Of a DNA stretch of 24,635 bases, positions 22,493 to 24,635 are shown piece by piece. The stretch's first letter is position 1, and each line of letters begins with the position of its first letter. Location of the stretch: positions 1 to 24,635 of the forward strand of contig JBHGBD010000046.1 in the NCBI GenBank assembly GCA_041946825.1, read 5' to 3'. The notes under the pieces were generated by a model. That model worked only from the letters and a program-made list of their open reading frames with translations. It was not told the origin of the DNA and did not search any database. Source of the stretch: CAZTHM01 sp041946825 (GTDB lineage Bacteria > Acidobacteriota > Terriglobia > UBA7540). Position numbers and translations under genes: made by a program.

Positions 22493-22810
22493 ATGGGCCA
22501 GGATGTCATTGCGGAAATTGTGCGCCGGATCGTTGAGGCTGCCAAGCCGGAAAGAATCATCTTGTTTGGCAGCCGAGCTCGAGGTGATGGCCGGCCTGAC
22601 AGCGATTTCGATCTGTTGGTGATTCAACAATCGGATCAGCCGCGTTACCGCCGCGATGCCCCGCTCTACGCGGCGCTGGCGGGGCTCCACGCCCCGATCG
22701 ACGTTCTGGTTTACACGCCCGAAGAAGTCGGCGAGTGGAGCGCCGTTCCCCTGGCCTTTGTCACCACCGCCATCCGTGAGGGAAAAGTCCTGTATGAAAG
22801 AAAAGGCTGA
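22493..22810 (+). CDS. MNT-domain nucleotidyltransferase, second MNT/HEPN pair
   Basis: A 105-residue nucleotidyltransferase. GS-x10-DxD is complete in FGSRARGDGRPDSDFDLLV (around 25-43), and a third acidic residue lies in APIDVLVYTPEEV. It is clearly different in sequence from the MNT protein at 1146, so this is not a recent duplicate. GGGAGGA lies about 16 nt before the ATG, rather far. It overlaps the HEPN gene by 17 bp, the same overlap as in the first pair. It probably modifies or otherwise restrains the HEPN partner. Confidence 0.9.
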   Translation: MGQDVIAEIVRRIVEAAKPERIILFGSRARGDGRPDSDFDLLVIQQSDQPRYRRDAPLYAALAGLHAPIDVLVYTPEEVGEWSAVPLAFVTTAIREGKVLYERKG

Positions 22811-23198
22811 CCTCGTTCGCGGCTGGTTACGAAAGGCGGCGAGCGATGTCGTCAGTCTGGAGGCGACGCTGGCGGCGGGAGCGCTCGATGGGGCTTGCTT
22901 CCATGCGCAACAGGCCGCCGAAAAATTCCTGAAGGGATTTCTCACCTTCCACGATCGGTCGTTTCCACACACCCACAATCTGACGGAGCTGATCGAGCTT
23001 TGCGCCAGCCTCGACCCGGCCTTTCGCGCGCTCGCACAAGGGGCGACAGAGTTGACGCCCTTCGCCGTGCGACTCCGCTACGACGAAGACTTCTGGCCGC
23101 CGTTGGAGACGGCGCGGCAAGCTCGAACCTCCGCCCTCAAGATCCGTGATTTGGTCTTGAGTCGGCTTCCGGATGCATTCGTGAAACCCGTCGAATAA
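22794..23198 (+). CDS. HEPN-domain protein (PF05168 type), partner of the MNT protein
   Basis: A 134-residue helical protein: LVRGWLRKAASDVVSLEATL, then CFHAQQAAEKFLKGFLTFHDRSFPHTHNLTELIE, and PFAVRLRYDEDFW near the C-terminus. This is the classical HEPN domain, distinct from the HepT/DUF86 type at 1432. An R-x4-6-H RNase motif of the HepT kind is not evident, so catalytic activity is less certain than for the first pair. ATG at 22794 lies within the MNT gene (17-bp overlap), indicating co-translation. In other bacteria such pairs are treated as toxin-antitoxin or nucleotide-binding modules. Confidence 0.88.
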   Translation: MKEKADLVRGWLRKAASDVVSLEATLAAGALDGACFHAQQAAEKFLKGFLTFHDRSFPHTHNLTELIELCASLDPAFRALAQGATELTPFAVRLRYDEDFWPPLETARQARTSALKIRDLVLSRLPDAFVKPVE

Positions 23199-23209
23199 CA
23201 CTCGCCCGC

Positions 23210-23237
23210 GATGCCCCTGGCGCGAACGCCTGGCATC
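23210..23237 (+). terminator. Hairpin after the second HEPN gene, possible terminator
   Basis: GATGCC (23210-23215) pairs with GGCATC (23232-23237), and the inner GGCG pairs with CGCC around a short loop. It lies 12 bp after the HEPN stop. No T-run follows, so it may end transcription only weakly or may stabilise the mRNA 3' end. Confidence 0.5.
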
Positions 23238-23284
23238 ACGGCCGCCGCTCTTTCCCGTATGCCGCTTGGGGAAATTCATGCCGG

Positions 23285-23334
23285 GTAGCGGCGGGTTTAC
23301 CCCGCCAGGGCTGGCGGCATGAAGCCGCCGCTAC
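23285..23334. repeat. REP-like palindromic element at the TPR gene end
   Basis: GTAGCGGCGG (23285-23294) pairs perfectly with CCGCCGCTAC (23325-23334), and inside it CCGCC pairs with GGCGG around AGGGCT, giving a two-level hairpin. Its right arm contains the stop codon of the minus-strand TPR gene (23331-23333). It resembles dispersed intergenic palindromes seen in many GC-rich genomes. It lies between two convergent genes and could end transcription from both sides. Confidence 0.78.
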
Positions 23335-24635
23335 GGCGGAAAGTTCATCCGCCGCAGGAGGTCCTGAAACCGCGGGTCGGAGCGGACGGGATCGAACCGA
23401 GGATCCACTTTAATGAAGATCAAATCCGAGCAGCGGGCCTGATAGGCTTTGCTGAGCCAAATCATTCCCCGGTCCACATCGCGGCGGCCCAGCAGCATCA
23501 GCGCCATATCGCATGGGCTCACGACCTGCTCGATTTCGGGGGTTACAATCTCTCCTTCTAGTTTGCGGGCCCGCTGGTTGTTTCCACTCAATGCATAGCA
23601 GCGTGCGAGGTCGGCAATTTCCGAAGGCGCGCGTCCGGAAAGCTCCACCGCCTTTTGATGTTCCACGATCGCTTCGTGCATCCTACCGGCCTGCTCATAG
23701 GCAAGTCCCAGAAGGTCGTGCGAATGCGCGGAGTCGGGTTCATCTTCGACGTTCCGGCGGAACAGCTCGATCGCCTGGTCGTAGCGGCGCGCCACGTAAT
23801 AGACCCATCCTGCGGATTGCACGCCCACCGGTGACGCCGGGTCGATGGCCCTGGCCATCCGAATTTGCGCGAGGCTCGCGTCGGTTCGGCCCATGGCCGC
23901 GAGCAGTTTTGAATACAGAACGTGCCCTGTGGCCTCGCTGGGATTACCCTCCAAGGCCCGCTCCAGCTCTCGCTCGGCCGAGGCCCAGTCCCAATCGTAG
24001 TAGATGTGGACGTAAGCCATCGCGGTATGGGCTTCGGGGAGATCCGGGTCGAGTTGCAACGCTTTCGCTGCGGCGGCCTTTGCCTTGGGGAAAGCCTCGT
24101 GGGGCGCAACCAGGTCCAAGTCACCCAGGGATATGTAAGCCTCGGCCAAGCCCGCGTATGCCGCAGCATAGCCAGGATATGCGGCGATGGCCTGCTGATA
24201 CAGGTCAGGTGCCTTCTCGAATCCTGCCTTGGTTCCCTGCCGCCACAAGTAGCGCGCAACGAGATAGGCTTCGTAGGCTTGGGGATTGACTGAGCGGGTA
24301 GGTGTAAGGCGCACCTGCTCCTCGGGGGCGAGCTTGATTCGAACTTCGTCGGCGATGGCGCGGGCGACTTCGCCCTGCAGGACGAGGACGTCCTGCATGT
24401 CGCTTTCGTAGGTGTTGGCCCAGAGATGGCGGTCGGTGGAGGCGTGGAGGAGATTCGCCGTCACGCGCACGCGGTTGCCGGAGCGCAAAACACTTCCTTC
24501 GACGACCGCGTCCACGTTCAGTTCGCGGGCGATTTCGGGGAGCGTCTTCTTTGTCCCCTTGAAGTGCATCGCCGTCGTGCGCGAGATGACGCGCAGGGCG
24601 CGAATCTTGCCGAGATTGGTGATCAGCGCCTCGGT
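23331..24635 (-). CDS. TPR-repeat protein, C-terminal part (5' end beyond the window)
   Basis: At least 434 residues; the frame stays open to the window edge, where it reads TEALITNLGKIRALRVISRT. The visible part starts with the domain seen in adenylate-cyclase-like and CadC-like TPR proteins (LPEIARELNVDAVVEGSVLR, RVRVTANLLHASTDRHLWANTYE, VLQGEVARAIADEVRIKL). Some eight TPR repeats follow (for example AIAAYPGYAAAYAGLAEAYI, KALQLDPDLPEAHTAMAYVHI, ALEGNPSEATGHVLYSKLL). It ends DPRFQDLLRRMNFPP. In Acidobacteriota such regions are usually joined to an N-terminal Ser/Thr kinase or winged-helix domain, so a regulatory protein is likely. The N-terminal domain is not in the window. Confidence 0.9.
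   Translation of the reverse strand, partial: TEALITNLGKIRALRVISRTTAMHFKGTKKTLPEIARELNVDAVVEGSVLRSGNRVRVTANLLHASTDRHLWANTYESDMQDVLVLQGEVARAIADEVRIKLAPEEQVRLTPTRSVNPQAYEAYLVARYLWRQGTKAGFEKAPDLYQQAIAAYPGYAAAYAGLAEAYISLGDLDLVAPHEAFPKAKAAAAKALQLDPDLPEAHTAMAYVHIYYDWDWASAERELERALEGNPSEATGHVLYSKLLAAMGRTDASLAQIRMARAIDPASPVGVQSAGWVYYVARRYDQAIELFRRNVEDEPDSAHSHDLLGLAYEQAGRMHEAIVEHQKAVELSGRAPSEIADLARCYALSGNNQRARKLEGEIVTPEIEQVVSPCDMALMLLGRRDVDRGMIWLSKAYQARCSDLIFIKVDPRFDPVRSDPRFQDLLRRMNFPP

Overview
The window is high-GC bacterial chromosomal DNA. It opens on the last ~57 nt of a 16S rRNA (anti-Shine-Dalgarno end included) and then carries about 30 protein genes, a complete RNase P RNA and many intergenic repeats. 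Several traits suggest an Acidobacteriota-like soil bacterium: a large DUF5916/CBM9-type outer-membrane protein, a long TPR protein of the 'ARELNVDAVVEG' type, an ECF sigma operon with DUF4097 and LiaF-like proteins, abundant GTG/TTG starts, and genes typically near 65-70% G+C. The taxonomic assignment is inference; nothing in the window proves it.

Layout. (1) 1-335: 16S 3' end, then a trailer with hairpins, 7-bp repeats and a strong intrinsic terminator. No tRNA or 23S gene follows, so this 16S looks unlinked. (2) 384-6890: mixed housekeeping and accessory genes: a YdeI-like protein, an MNT/HEPN toxin-antitoxin pair between a broken and an intact copy of a GNAT acetyltransferase gene, a SAM methyltransferase, a VTT-type membrane protein, a DUF457-type membrane hydrolase, a diacylglycerol kinase-like lipid kinase, and a secreted small protein translationally coupled to a four-helix-bundle protein. 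(3) 7059-9080: ligA. (4) 9161-9678: a ribbon-helix-helix/ParE toxin-antitoxin pair. (5) 9675-11075: a secreted HELTH metallopeptidase-like protein, divergent from rnpB (11105-11629). (6) 11789-15583: a DUF5916-type outer-membrane protein and aroA. (7) 15683-17299: a lower-GC three-gene island in which a HEPN-like plus winged-helix protein sits between two small proteins that share a C-terminal domain. This is the best candidate for an undescribed system. (8) 22104 down to 17401 on the minus strand: an envelope-stress-like operon of ECF sigma factor, zinc-finger anti-sigma, B-box/LiaF-like membrane protein, three tandem paralogous small membrane/coiled-coil (PspB-like) proteins, a LiaF-like small membrane protein and a DUF4097 protein. 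(9) 22493-23198: a second MNT/HEPN pair, again next to a duplicated fragment of the neighbouring gene. (10) 23331-24635: the 3' part of a TPR protein running off the window.

Three themes stand out. First, eleven intergenic loci carry degenerate tandem repeats with a strict 7-bp period whose unit differs from place to place. Second, both MNT/HEPN cassettes lie between direct duplicates of flanking-gene sequence. Third, the RNase P RNA is enlarged by palindromic hairpin insertions, one of them close to the catalytic core.
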